64,000 bases of DNA from Bog-756 sp963841885 (lineage in GTDB: Bacteria > Actinomycetota > Acidimicrobiia > Acidimicrobiales > RAAP-2), in NCBI GenBank assembly GCA_963841885.1, contig CAWJEK010000002.1, positions 62,001-126,000 of the forward strand, in the 5' to 3' direction. Shown piece by piece: positions 24,201-33,516 of this stretch. Below the pieces are notes generated by a model. It was not told where the DNA came from and ran no database searches. It saw only the letters and a list, made by a program, of their open reading frames with translations. The position numbers were made by a program, and so were the translations under genes. Position 1 is the stretch's first letter. Each line of letters starts with the position of its first letter.

Positions 24201-24723
24201 CGCGGCCATGGTCCGCGAGGACGTCCCGGGCTCCCAACGCCTGGTCGCCTTCGTAATCCTCGAGCCGGGGTCTTCCGATCCCACCGACGAGCTGCGGGAG
24301 TGGGCCCGGCAGCGGATGCCGGAGTACATGGTGCCCGCGACCGTCGTCGTGATCGACGCCATCCCGCTGACCTTGAACGGCAAGGTCGATCGCGCCGCAC
24401 TTCCGGCGCCCGATCGTGACGTGCCGATCGGTGGAGCTACACCGTCGGAGGTAGAGGCCAGCCCGATCGAGGCAGTGGTGCGGGACCTGTGGTGCGAGCT
24501 TCTCGGGCTGCCGGATCTGAGCCTGGACGAGGACCTGTTCGATGCGGGTGTCGACTCTCTCATGGCGACCCGTGCCGCCGCCCGCCTCCGGACCGAGTTC
24601 GGCGTGGATCTACCGATTCCGATGATCTTCGAGACCCCGACCGTGTCCGGCGTGGCCATGGCCGTCCTGGTGGCTCTCGCCGATGCCGACGAGCCGCTCT
24701 TCGTCGACCCGGAGGCATCGTGA
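18219..24723 (+). CDS. nonribosomal peptide synthetase NRPS3: C-A-T-C-A-T (one frameshift)
   Basis: Dimodular, about 2,170 residues, starting at GTG 18219 inside the NRPS2 stop. C (18360-19700) has HHIASDG. The A domain (19720-21190) has YTSGSTGRPKG and NYYGPTETT and reads DVPQVGYIWK. T (21290-21430) has LGGHSLLAAR. The second C (21520-22860) has HHAIADN, a DN variant of DG. The second A (22930-24400) reads DATTCAGVAK, identical to NRPS1 A2. The last T (24460-24690) has DAGVDSLMATR. No epimerase or methylation domain is present. The frameshift near 19836 looks like an extra A (CGAAATTG for CGAATTG). By position this protein extends the Asp-derived chain by two residues. The stop overlaps the next gene's GTG start. 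Confidence 0.92.
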
Positions 24724-26213
24724 CGGAGACGTCCGGGACCGGCAGCGACCTGTCGAAGCGGCTCGATGGCCTGTCGCCAGAGAAGCGGGCCATCATCGAG
24801 CGGCAGCTGATGGCCCGACGGGCCCGGAAGTCGCAGGCTGGCGGGCAGGAGGGTCGCCTCCCGCGGCGTGGACCCGACGACCCGCTGCTGTTGTCGTATT
24901 CGCAACAGCAGCTCTGGTTCCTCGACCAGTGGGAGCCTGGTAGCGCCGTCTACAACGCCAGCCTGGTACTGCGGTTCGACGGTGAGCTGGACGAGGATGC
25001 GCTCCGTAGAGCCATCCAGACGATCGTGGACCGGCACGAGAGTCTTCGAACGGTGGCGATCGACGTCGAAGGACTACCGACGGCGAAGGTCCTGGAGCAT
25101 CCGGTCTTCGATTTCCATCGAATCGATCTCACGACAGCCGGACTCCCGTCTGACGAAGAGATCGTCGAGGCGGCGCGCTCGGTGGTGAGGATCCCGTTCG
25201 ATCTCAGTGCCGACGTGCTCATGCGGGTAGGCCTCATCAAGGTCGCACCGGATGCTCACGTGGTCTGCCTCGTTCAGCACCACATGGCCTGCGACGGGCT
25301 GTCACGGGGGATCATCTTCGATGAAGTGGCTGCGTTGTACACGGCCTACGTCCAGGGAAAGCCCGACCCGCTCCCTCCCTTGCCCGTGCAGTACGCCGAC
25401 TTTGCGTTGTGGCAGTTCAACCATCTGCAGGGAGAGGTCCTGCGGGGCGAAGTCGAGTTCTGGCGTGACGAGGTGGCGGGTGCCGACTTCGTCACCGAAC
25501 TACCGACCGACCACCCCCGTCCAGAAGTGCTCACCTTCGTCGGAGGACGTGAGCGGTTCTCCATCCCCGCGCCTGACGCCGATCGCCTCCGGGCAGTGGG
25601 TCGAGAGGAGCGAGCGACCAGCTTCATGGTGGTCCACGCCCTGACCGGCCTTCTGCTTCACGGCCTGACGGGCCAGGACGACATCCTGGTCGGAAGCCCG
25701 GTGGCGAACCGCCGATGGCCGGAGACCGAACCGCTCATCGGATTCTTCATCAACACCGTGCTCCTCCGGTTGCGGATGCGGGAAGACCCCACGTTCCGTG
25801 AGCTGGTTCGCAGGAGCCGCGAAACCGCGGTCCGCTGTTACGCCCACCAGGACTTCCCCTTCGAACGGGTGGTCCAGGCGGTCCGCCCTCGACGGCTATC
25901 GGATCGGAACCCGCTCTTCCAGGTCAACCTCAGGATGCAGGGGCCCGCCCCTGATGCACCGGATCTCCCCGGATTGGTCGGCAGTCGGGTGAGTATCGGG
26001 GTCGAGTCGTCGCGTTTCGACCTGGCCCTCGGGTTCATCGACGCTCCGGGCGCGCTCGATGCCTACGTGGAGTTCAACTCCGCGTTGTTCGAAGCGGGCA
26101 CCGTGCGCCGTTGGCTTGACGTGTTCCTCGCTGTCGTCGCCCGGACGGCGACCCATCCGGACGAACATCTCTCGGATCTGACGGCTCCGCTCAGGGAGTT
26201 GGTCGCCCGATGA
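24720..26213 (+). CDS. stand-alone condensation domain protein NRPS4
   Basis: Intact 497-residue protein starting at GTG 24720, overlapping the NRPS3 stop (GTGA). A short basic N-terminal linker (RRARKSQAGG) precedes one complete C domain: LSYSQQQLWFLDQW, RHESLRTV, HHMACDG (25278-25298), VQYADFALWQ, GSPVANRRW and FINTVLLRLR. No A or T domain follows; the protein ends after the C domain. The next NRPS protein, beyond an antisense methyltransferase gene, starts with only a remnant C lobe. NRPS4 probably supplies in trans the condensation step between NRPS3 and NRPS5. Catalytic His residues and the Asp are all present. Confidence 0.93.
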   Translation: MTETSGTGSDLSKRLDGLSPEKRAIIERQLMARRARKSQAGGQEGRLPRRGPDDPLLLSYSQQQLWFLDQWEPGSAVYNASLVLRFDGELDEDALRRAIQTIVDRHESLRTVAIDVEGLPTAKVLEHPVFDFHRIDLTTAGLPSDEEIVEAARSVVRIPFDLSADVLMRVGLIKVAPDAHVVCLVQHHMACDGLSRGIIFDEVAALYTAYVQGKPDPLPPLPVQYADFALWQFNHLQGEVLRGEVEFWRDEVAGADFVTELPTDHPRPEVLTFVGGRERFSIPAPDADRLRAVGREERATSFMVVHALTGLLLHGLTGQDDILVGSPVANRRWPETEPLIGFFINTVLLRLRMREDPTFRELVRRSRETAVRCYAHQDFPFERVVQAVRPRRLSDRNPLFQVNLRMQGPAPDAPDLPGLVGSRVSIGVESSRFDLALGFIDAPGALDAYVEFNSALFEAGTVRRWLDVFLAVVARTATHPDEHLSDLTAPLRELVAR

Positions 26214-26221
26214 CCACGAGT

Positions 26222-26944
26222 TCAGTCGTGTCGAGCCAGTCGTGCGACGATCGCCGGGTGGAACACATTGTCGGTCACGTGGGTGACTTCCCACGCCGGA
26301 TCCTCCTCGAACAGATCGGCGTGGTTCGACATGTAATAGACGAGGGTGATGTCGGCCCCCGGTCCTCGCAGGTCACGGAGCAGGTCCTTGAACCGCTCAC
26401 ACACGTCCCGCATGAACGGGTTGAAGATGTAGAAGATCGTGCCGTCCTGGGGGATCGTGTCGAAGACGTCCCCGCAGATGACCTCGACGTTGGGGTAGGA
26501 GCGCAGTCGATCGGCGGAATAGGTCGCCCATCGCTCGTCGATCTCGATGCCGATAAGGCGGTTCCGGAGGCCTTTGTTCAGCCAGAAGTTGAGGACTCTG
26601 CCCTTTCCGCTTCCCACGTCGACCAGGACGTCGTCCGGCCCGATCGGGACGTACTTGTCGCTGAAGAGCTTGGCGAGGTAGCCGTAGTGGGCGCTGGACG
26701 TCCCCCGGTAGCCGAGATCGTCCCATCTACCCTTGTAGGTCCCCCCACAGGAACCTCCGTACCGTCGGTCCAAGATGGCGTCGCGAGCTGTTTCGATGCC
26801 GAAGCGGGGTTTGACGGCGCGGAGATTCCACTGCCTACGCAGGACATCCGGATTGGTCATCAAGCCGACGGCGCGCTTGACGCGGGCCGCGGTCCACTCG
26901 TGTTCGGGGGTGGGGCGGGTTTCCGTCACTTTCCGAGCGTACAA
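26222..26944 (-). CDS. class I SAM-dependent methyltransferase, antisense within the NRPS gene row
   Basis: Intact 240-residue protein. The SAM-binding motif I is VLVDVGSGKGRVLN, followed by LIGIEIDERW (acidic residue for the ribose) and VEVICGDVFD, then FYIFNPF, a motif-IV-like segment. The closest general type is a Rossmann-fold methyltransferase of the DOT1-like/histone-methylase-resembling group; the substrate is unknown. It is oriented against NRPS4 and NRPS5, ending 8 bases from the NRPS4 stop and starting 69 bases from the NRPS5 start. It may tailor the peptide (O- or N-methylation), which would fit the lack of methylation domains in the synthetases. It may equally be an insertion that split a former C-A-T-TE gene. 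Confidence 0.85.
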   Translation of the reverse strand: MYARKVTETRPTPEHEWTAARVKRAVGLMTNPDVLRRQWNLRAVKPRFGIETARDAILDRRYGGSCGGTYKGRWDDLGYRGTSSAHYGYLAKLFSDKYVPIGPDDVLVDVGSGKGRVLNFWLNKGLRNRLIGIEIDERWATYSADRLRSYPNVEVICGDVFDTIPQDGTIFYIFNPFMRDVCERFKDLLRDLRGPGADITLVYYMSNHADLFEEDPAWEVTHVTDNVFHPAIVARLARHD

Positions 26945-26971
26945 GATGCCTGGTCTATTTTCCCAGGTATC

Positions 26972-26999
26972 GACGACGACGCCGTCGTCGCGCGCGACC
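26972..26999. repeat. overlapping inverted repeats before NRPS5
   Basis: In the 68-base gap between the methyltransferase and NRPS5 starts there are two overlapping symmetric elements. One is CGACGAC/GTCGTCG with a six-base loop (26972-26991); the other is the 12-base perfect palindrome GTCGCGCGCGAC (26988-26999). This is a possible operator for the divergent pair. Confidence 0.4.
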
Positions 27000-27012
27000 G
27001 GGTCGTGGCGTC

Positions 27013-30000
27013 ATGACCAGGGCACCGGAAGCGCTCGACGACGGCACCTCGGTTGCCGAAAGCGCTGATCTGGGTTGGTGGGTCGACCTCCTGGCCGGAA
27101 TGCCAGAGCTCGTCGCGCTTCCTGCCGATCGCGCCCGCCCGGTCCGACCGTCCGGGGAACGGACGTCCGTCACCGGTTCAGTGCCGGCGTCGACCGACGA
27201 GATCTCTCGTCTCCGGGCTGCTGGTGCTGGTGGCTCGGACGGTCGGGGGGGACGCTGTGATCGGCATCGGGTCCGGGCAACGGATCATCCGGCCGGTTCG
27301 TCTCGAACTCGACGCCGAACAGACCTGGGAGTCGGTCGTCCACGACATCGGTGGGCAACTGGAGCTGGTAGCGAGTCGCCCGCCTCCCGACCTGGGCCAG
27401 CTGGCCCGAGCCATGGGTCACACCACCGGCTCCAGCCACGCACCGGTGGTCCAGCTGGCGTTGGTCGACGATGCCGACTTCGATTCCAGCCACCTCGACC
27501 TGGCGCTGCACATCGACCGGAGCCGTGGGTCGTCCGTCCTGACCTGGGATATCAATGCCGACCTGTTCGATGCGACGACAGTTGGCATCCTGGCCGACCA
27601 TCTGGGCGTACTCCTGGAGGACGCCGCTCTCCATCCCGAGACTCGCGTCGGCGATCTCGAGCTGATGAGACCGGCGGAGAGAGAGCGGCTCCTGGTGTGG
27701 GGGGACGGTGGTCCACCACCTGCCAGATGGTCCGGCCGGACGCTGGTGTCGGGGTTTCGATCGACGGTAGCCGCCCACCCGGAGGCGGTCGCCGTGCGCG
27801 ACAGTGAGGGCCGCCACCTGTCATTCACGGAACTCGATGAGGCATCGGCCCGCCTTTCGCGGCACCTGATCGCCACCGGTGTGGGAGCCGGCGATCGGGT
27901 GGGTGTCTTCATGGATCGGTCCTGTGATCTGGTTGTCTGCCTGGTCGCGATCCAACGTTCCGGTGCAGGCTACGTGCCACTCGACCCGGACTATCCCGCC
28001 GAACGGGTGGCGTTCATCCTGGCGGATGCGGGAGTTCGCGGCGGTGGTCACTCGGACGGCCCTGCGGAGCGGGCTGGGGGACTACGAGGGCCCGGTCGTC
28101 GATCTCGACGCCGACCGTGAGCCGATCGCCGGGCGGGATCCCACCGACCCCGGGATCGAGGTCGGGCCCGACGACGTGGCCTATGTGATCTACACGTCGG
28201 GATCGACCGGACGCCCGAAAGGCGTGGCGGTCCCGCATCGAGGGGTGATCAACACGTTGGCCACCATGGCGATCCGGCCCGGGCTTGCCACCGGAGATGT
28301 CATGGTCGGTCCCACCACGCCGGCCTTCGATCTCTCGGTACCCGATCTGTTCCTGCCCCTGCTCACCGGTGCGACACTGGTGTTGGTGTCGCCCGACGTG
28401 GCCCGTGACCCTTTTGCGCTGGCCCGGCTCCTCGATGACGTCGATGCTGATCTGATCCAAGCCACCCCGGCCACGTGGCGCATGCTGGTCGAATCGGGAT
28501 GGGCGGGACGACGCGGACTCCGCATCGTATGCGGGGGGAGGGGTACGGCCCTGAACTGGTCGCCGATCTTCTGCAACGGGTGGACGAGGTGTGGAACTTC
28601 TACGGCCCGACGGAGGCCTCGGTCTGGGCGGTGTGCACGCAGCTCGAGGATTTCGCCGGCGCGGTGCCGATGGGACACCCCATCGCCGGAATGCGGTGTG
28701 CCGTCGTGGACCCCCGCGGACACCGCTCCCCGGTCGGCATCGGCGGTGAACTGTGGTTGGCGGGCGAGGGGCTGGCTCACGGATACCTCGGTCGCGCCGA
28801 CCTGACATCCGAACGTTTCGTGAACGACGGCCTCGGGGACGGATCGGTGTGGTATCGAACCGGCGACGTCGTTCGGTACCGGACCGACGGCACTCTGGTC
28901 TTCGTCGGTCGGGTCGACCATCAGGTCAAGCTGCGCGGATTCCGGGTGGAACTCGGAGAGATCGAATCGGCGTTGTTGGCACAGGACGGAGTCGCCGAAG
29001 CGGTGGTTGTGGTCCGGGAGGATCGCCCCGGCGATCCCGACCTGGTCGCATACCTCGTGGGGGAGGCGATCGATCCCTCAGGGGTGCTGGAGAGCATCCG
29101 CACTTCACTTCCCAGCTACATGATCCCTACGGCAGTCGGTGTCCTCGACCGCCTTCCACTTACGCCGAACGGCAAGCTGGATCGCAGTGCCCTGCCCCGA
29201 CCCGACGAAGTCTCGAGGTCGGGGACGGTCAGGGCTCCGCGTGACCAGCTCGAGGCCGAGCTGGTCGCACTGTGCTCGGAGGTCCTCGACCTCGACGCCA
29301 TCGGCACCGACGAGGACCTCTTCGACCTGGGAATGACATCCATCCAGGCGGCCCGCCTCTTCACCGCCCTCGAGAAGCGCTTCCCGGACGCGACTGCCGC
29401 TATCGGTGATGTTCGAGGCGCCGTCGGTCTGCGGACTGGCGGAAGTGGTGCGCTCTTCCGGTACGGCGGGATCCCGGTCCGAGTGGACCGCCCTGGTCCC
29501 CATCCGGACGTCCGGCGGGCTCCAGCCGTTCTTCGCAGTACACGGTGGAGCAGGAACAGCGCTCCTCTTCGAGCCCTTGGCCCGAAGGCTGGCGCCGGAC
29601 CATCCGTTCTACGGACTGCAGGCCGTCGGGTTGTACGGCCGGGAGATGCCACAGCGCACCGTGGAGGAGATGGCGGCGCGCTACGTGTCGGAGATGACGA
29701 CCGTGTACCCCGGTGGGCCCTATGCCATCGGGGGCTATTGCTTCGGGGGCCTCGTGGCGTGGGAGATGGCACGACAGCTCGTGGAAGCTGGTCGCGAGGT
29801 GTCGTTCGTCGTCATGTTCAACGCGCCGGCCGCCAATTACAACGAGCGCTACGACCCCGTGTTCGATCACGAAGGACCGATCCGTGACGATCGAGGCGAG
29901 CTGGTCGAACGGATCGCCGCCCACGCGGTCGGTGGATCGGTCGCTCCGAGGCAGCATCGTCCGACAGTGGCGGAAGGCGGAGGGACAGTCCTCCACGGAA

Positions 30001-30366
30001 CGATTACGGACGGTAGCCGGGGCCGGACTCGATCGGCTGATCGGTCCCATCCAGTGGCGCCTGCGAAGAGCGTGGCTCGACGCGGTGCTCCGTAGCGGCC
30101 GACCGTTGCCGCCGGGACTCCGGGAGGCCAATGTGTTCCAACGCCTGGCGCGCACGGCTCAGGATGCCTACCTGCCCCCGAAGCTCGACGTTCCGGTCGT
30201 CGTCTATCGGGCGGCAGGCCTGTACTTCCAGGATGACCTGGGTTGGGGCGCCTACACTCCCCAGGTGGCCGCCTCCGTCGAGATTCCCGGCTATCAACCG
30301 ATTCCTCGCTCCTCGATGGCGGAACCCTGCGTCGAGACGATCGCCACGGATCTACGCCGCGACTGA
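27013..30366 (+). CDS. nonribosomal peptide synthetase NRPS5: remnant C lobe-A-T-TE, about five frameshifts
   Basis: It begins at ATG 27013 with only the C-terminal lobe of a C domain (WWVDLLAGMPELVALPADR..., then GDAVIGIGSGQRI); HHxxxDG is absent and the lobe is shortened. The A domain (27745-29190) has YTSGSTGRPKG and NFYGPTEAS and reads DLPQVGFVWK, identical to NRPS1 A1. The T domain (29240-29440) has LGMTSIQAAR. TE (29490-30340) has VHGGAGTALLF and the nucleophile motif GGYCFGG, with Cys codon 29739-29741 where Ser is usual. Frameshifts lie near 27215, 28027 (extra G), 28533 (G6 where G7 is needed), 29390 and 29940. The protein should add the last residue and release the product of the Asp-initiated line, with condensation supplied by NRPS4. 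Confidence 0.87.
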
Positions 30367-30421
30367 CCTCCGGTGCCGATGATCCGACGGTAGGTTCGAA
30401 AGACCGACGGGAGCGTCGTCG

Positions 30422-31276
30422 ATGAGAGAACTCGCTTCGATTCCCGAGTCACCACCGGCCGAGCTCCGCTTTCGCCGCCACGTCGGGCTGATCTCGACCG
30501 GAATCGCCCTCTGGCACAGTCGTGAGGTCGTGCGCAGTCTGGCTGACCGGGATTTTCGGGCCCGCTACAAGCAGGCTGTCCTCGGAGTGGCCTGGGCCGT
30601 AATCAATCCACTCGTTCTGGCCCTCGTGTTCACGTTCACCGTGCGACGCTTCGCCCACGTCCAGACGGACGGCGTCCCGTACATCATCTGGTCGTATACC
30701 GGCCTCGTGGCCTGGGGATTCTTCGCGGAAACCGTGACCAATGCGACCAACTGTCTCGTCAACAACCAGCCGCTGCTGAACAAGATCAATGTCCCACGCG
30801 AGTCATTTCCGGTAGCCACGGTGGTTCTGTCGGCGGTCGACACGGCCATCTCCATGATCGGGCTCGTGGCGTTCTTCGCGATCTATGGACGTCTGCCTCG
30901 CACCGAGACGATCTGGGTGCCTGTCATCTTCCTGATCCAACTGGTGTGCGTCACCGGGGTTGCCCTCATCGTGGCGATCGTGGTGGTCTACCTCCGCGAC
31001 CTGCGTCAGATCGTCCCGATCCTGATCCAGATCGGATTATTCGCGACTCCGGTCGCCTACAACATCAGCCAGCTGCTCTCACCGGGTTGGCGGCTGGTCT
31101 ACAGCTTCGCCAATCCGATGGCACCGATCATCGACAGTTACCGTCGCACCGTCCTCTACGGACTGCCTCCGCAATGGCTCTATCTCGGCGCCGGAGCAGT
31201 TTCGTCCCTGGTCATTCTCATCGTGGGGCTCCGTATCTTCAAGCGACTCGAGTTGGGCATTGCCGATCTCATCTGA
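30422..31276 (+). CDS. ABC-2 type polysaccharide exporter permease (Wzm-like)
   Basis: Intact 284-residue integral membrane protein with a short cytosolic N-terminus and about six helices (for example WAVINPLVLALVFTFTV, TGLVAWGFFAETVT, TAISMIGLVAFFAIYG, LVCVTGVALIVAIVVVYL, LGAGAVSSLVILIVGLRIF). The RARYKQAVLGVAWAVINP region before the first helix is typical of Wzm/TagG permeases for O-antigen, capsule or teichoic-acid glycans. It overlaps the ATPase gene by 17 bases, so the two form one transporter. It lies 55 bases after the NRPS5 stop and could be co-transcribed with the NRPS genes. Family membership and the adjacent nonulosonate genes point to glycan export and not peptide export. Confidence 0.9.
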   Translation: MRELASIPESPPAELRFRRHVGLISTGIALWHSREVVRSLADRDFRARYKQAVLGVAWAVINPLVLALVFTFTVRRFAHVQTDGVPYIIWSYTGLVAWGFFAETVTNATNCLVNNQPLLNKINVPRESFPVATVVLSAVDTAISMIGLVAFFAIYGRLPRTETIWVPVIFLIQLVCVTGVALIVAIVVVYLRDLRQIVPILIQIGLFATPVAYNISQLLSPGWRLVYSFANPMAPIIDSYRRTVLYGLPPQWLYLGAGAVSSLVILIVGLRIFKRLELGIADLI

Positions 31277-32456
31277 CGGACGGATCGAGGTCAACCGCGT
31301 GTGGAAGCGGTTCCGGGCTGACCGGCGACGACCGATGCTCGCGGAACAGCTGACGATGCTCGCCCGGAGGATCAAGCGGGACAACCCGTGGCGTTGGGTG
31401 TTCCGCGATCTGGACTTCAGCATCGAGCCGGGCGAGTCGGTGGGCATCGTCGGCACCAACGGAGCCGGAAAGTCGACGCTGCTCAAGATCCTCACCCAGG
31501 TCATGTATCCGACCTTCGGGAGTCTGACCGTGGGAGGTCAGGTCGGGGCGCTCATCGAACTCCGAGGGGGGATGCATCCGGACCTCACCGGCCGGGAGAA
31601 CTCCCTCCTGTACGGGTCGCTCATGGGCATCGGTCGGAGGGAGATCGCCCGACGCTTCGACGACATCGTGAGCTTCGCCCAGCTCGAGGGGGCCATCGAC
31701 CGTCAGGTGAAGTTCTATTCGAGCGGCATGCAGATGCGCCTGGGCTTCGCGGTGGCGGCCTACACCAATCCGCACGTGTTGCTCGTGGACGAGGTCCTGG
31801 CCGTCGGTGATGCGTGGTTCCAGCAGAAGTGCCTGGACCGTATCCGCGAGGTGGTGCAGCAGGGGACCACGCTGGTGCTCGTCTCGCACGACCTCGCCTC
31901 CGTCGAGGCGATGTGCCACCGAGGACTGTGGTTGCAGAACGGTATGCTCACCAACGACGGTCCGATTCGCGAGGTCCTCACCGACTACCGGCGGTCGGTC
32001 GAGGAATTCTCCGTCGAGAATCTGGGCCACGGTGGGAGCGTCGGAGTGCTGGGCGTGGAGATCGGTGGCGTCGACGGCCGGCTGATCGTGTCGCACGAGC
32101 GGCTGGAGGCCACGTTCCAGCTCCGTGTCGCCGAGCGCTCGAGAGGTCGCCTGTACCTGGGTGTCAGCGAAGGACCGGGCACGCCGACGTTGTTGGTCTC
32201 GACGGAGGCAATCCTCGAGGAGGGCGATACCCGGGTGACATGCCGAATCGAGAGCGTTCCGCTCCCCAAGGGCAGGTACTACCTGTGGATGTGCATGGAG
32301 TCGGTTGACGACGATCAATTGATCCCGTGGCATCCAGCCGGCACGTTCGACGTGTTCGGGCCCGATCTGGACTGGGCGCCGTTGGGTATCGTCCGCTTGT
32401 CCCCGGTCCATGTCCGGAGTGACTGGGAGTTCGAAGTGGCGAAGGACCTGCCGTGA
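31260..32456 (+). CDS. polysaccharide ABC exporter ATPase with C-terminal glycan-binding domain (Wzt-like)
   Basis: Intact 398-residue protein. The nucleotide-binding domain has Walker A GTNGAGKSTLLK, signature YSSGMQMRLGFA, Walker B VLLVDEVLAVGD and the H-loop VLVSHD. After residue ~245 comes a ~150-residue beta-rich C-terminal domain (SVGVLGVEIGG, RYYLWMCMES, FDVFGPDLDW), as in Wzt proteins that read the non-reducing-end cap of the exported glycan. The start is TTG 31260, inside the permease gene; no ATG or GTG gives a full N-terminus. The C-terminal domain suggests the exported polymer carries a specific terminal modification. Confidence 0.9.
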   Translation: MPISSDGRIEVNRVWKRFRADRRRPMLAEQLTMLARRIKRDNPWRWVFRDLDFSIEPGESVGIVGTNGAGKSTLLKILTQVMYPTFGSLTVGGQVGALIELRGGMHPDLTGRENSLLYGSLMGIGRREIARRFDDIVSFAQLEGAIDRQVKFYSSGMQMRLGFAVAAYTNPHVLLVDEVLAVGDAWFQQKCLDRIREVVQQGTTLVLVSHDLASVEAMCHRGLWLQNGMLTNDGPIREVLTDYRRSVEEFSVENLGHGGSVGVLGVEIGGVDGRLIVSHERLEATFQLRVAERSRGRLYLGVSEGPGTPTLLVSTEAILEEGDTRVTCRIESVPLPKGRYYLWMCMESVDDDQLIPWHPAGTFDVFGPDLDWAPLGIVRLSPVHVRSDWEFEVAKDLP

Positions 32457-32487
32457 CGGCCGGGTTCGGGTAGTCCCTCCGGAGAGT

Positions 32488-33513
32488 TCAGCGGGCCGCC
32501 GGTTCCGCTTCGCGGATTCGAGGGTCCCACTGGAGGAGTGCCCTCGCGGAGTCCGGAGCCACCGTCGCCTCCAATTCGACGGTCCTACCCGGCAGGAGCA
32601 CCCGCGAGGTGACGATGTACGTGGTGAGATCGCATCGGATGCACACATCCGGTGCCAGTAGCGACGACAGCAACTCCGACGGAAGCCAGGATGGCAGGAC
32701 GACCAGGTCGTCGACCTTCTCGAGGGCCCCGAGCATCGCGGTGTCGGACTCCAGCGGATGGGCCTTGACCGCGAGACTCGCCTCCGGCCGATGCTCTCGT
32801 ACGGCGTCGGCCCATCTGCGCACCGCTGCCAGGCTGGCTCCGGCACCGTACGTCGGCGTGGTGCGACTGAGCAGATGGAGGTGGGTGATGGGTCCGGGTA
32901 ACGCCGGCCGGGGGACTACCGCCGCCGCTCTGCCTACCGCAGTGACGAGGGCATCTCCGGGGATGGGCGAGATCCGTTCCGATTCGACATCGAGTCGACA
33001 GAACGATGGATAGAGAACATGCCAACCCGAAAAGGGGAGTGCCTCGGTCATGTCGATGAGATGGGGATGACTGGATCCGAACGAGATCGCATGGAGTCGC
33101 TTACGCAGGGGCGGGACCACGTGGAGGTTGACCGGGAGGTAGGCGTCGAGCCCGTCCTCCACGTACTCCAGTCGGACGACGTCCCCGAAGCGGCGACCCA
33201 CCGCGAGTGCGGGCGGTGTCTGTCCATTGAAGACCCAGATCGACTCTGTCGAGTCGAGGGCTCGGACGGCGGCCAGCGTGGCCAGTGAGGACCGCCGCGC
33301 CCTCGCCGGATCCAGTAGACGGTTCGTGCCGGAGAGTGGAGGCACCGACCGGAGGGCGAACGTCGTTGCCAGGAGGCGCTCGAGATCAGGCGCCCGCCTC
33401 AGGATCCGTGCCTCGTCCGAGAAGACGAGGGCCGCATCCGGGTGTCCGTCGCGCTCTTGCAGGGCGAGGCTCAGCAATAGGTGGTACGGGGTCGAGACGA
33501 GGTAGGTGCGCAC
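32488..33513 (-). CDS. polysialyltransferase-like glycosyltransferase
   Basis: Intact 341-residue protein. It starts YLVSTPYHLLLSLALQ, the N-terminal signature of the bacterial polysialyltransferase / GT52 group. EYVEDGLDAY carries the D/E-D/E-G motif near residue 123, and VKAHPLES near residue 249 the HP motif; both are diagnostic of bacterial CMP-sialic-acid-dependent transferases. It probably polymerises or caps a nonulosonic acid using the CMP-sugar made by the gene three bases upstream (33517-34802), with which it shares a leftward operon. Converging with the exporter ATPase gene, it fits a capsule or cell-wall glycan locus. The exact sugar cannot be told. Confidence 0.83.
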   Translation of the reverse strand: MRTYLVSTPYHLLLSLALQERDGHPDAALVFSDEARILRRAPDLERLLATTFALRSVPPLSGTNRLLDPARARRSSLATLAAVRALDSTESIWVFNGQTPPALAVGRRFGDVVRLEYVEDGLDAYLPVNLHVVPPLRKRLHAISFGSSHPHLIDMTEALPFSGWHVLYPSFCRLDVESERISPIPGDALVTAVGRAAAVVPRPALPGPITHLHLLSRTTPTYGAGASLAAVRRWADAVREHRPEASLAVKAHPLESDTAMLGALEKVDDLVVLPSWLPSELLSSLLAPDVCIRCDLTTYIVTSRVLLPGRTVELEATVAPDSARALLQWDPRIREAEPAAR

Positions 33514-33516
33514 GGC

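Noticed and set aside
7535..30366. MbtH-like helper gene
   Set aside because: I looked for a ~70-residue frame with the conserved NxExQxSxWP pattern near the NRPS genes and found none in the window.
30367..30421. tRNA-like GGTTCGAA string between NRPS5 and the exporter
   Set aside because: No acceptor or anticodon stems can be drawn around it, and the gap is only 55 bases.
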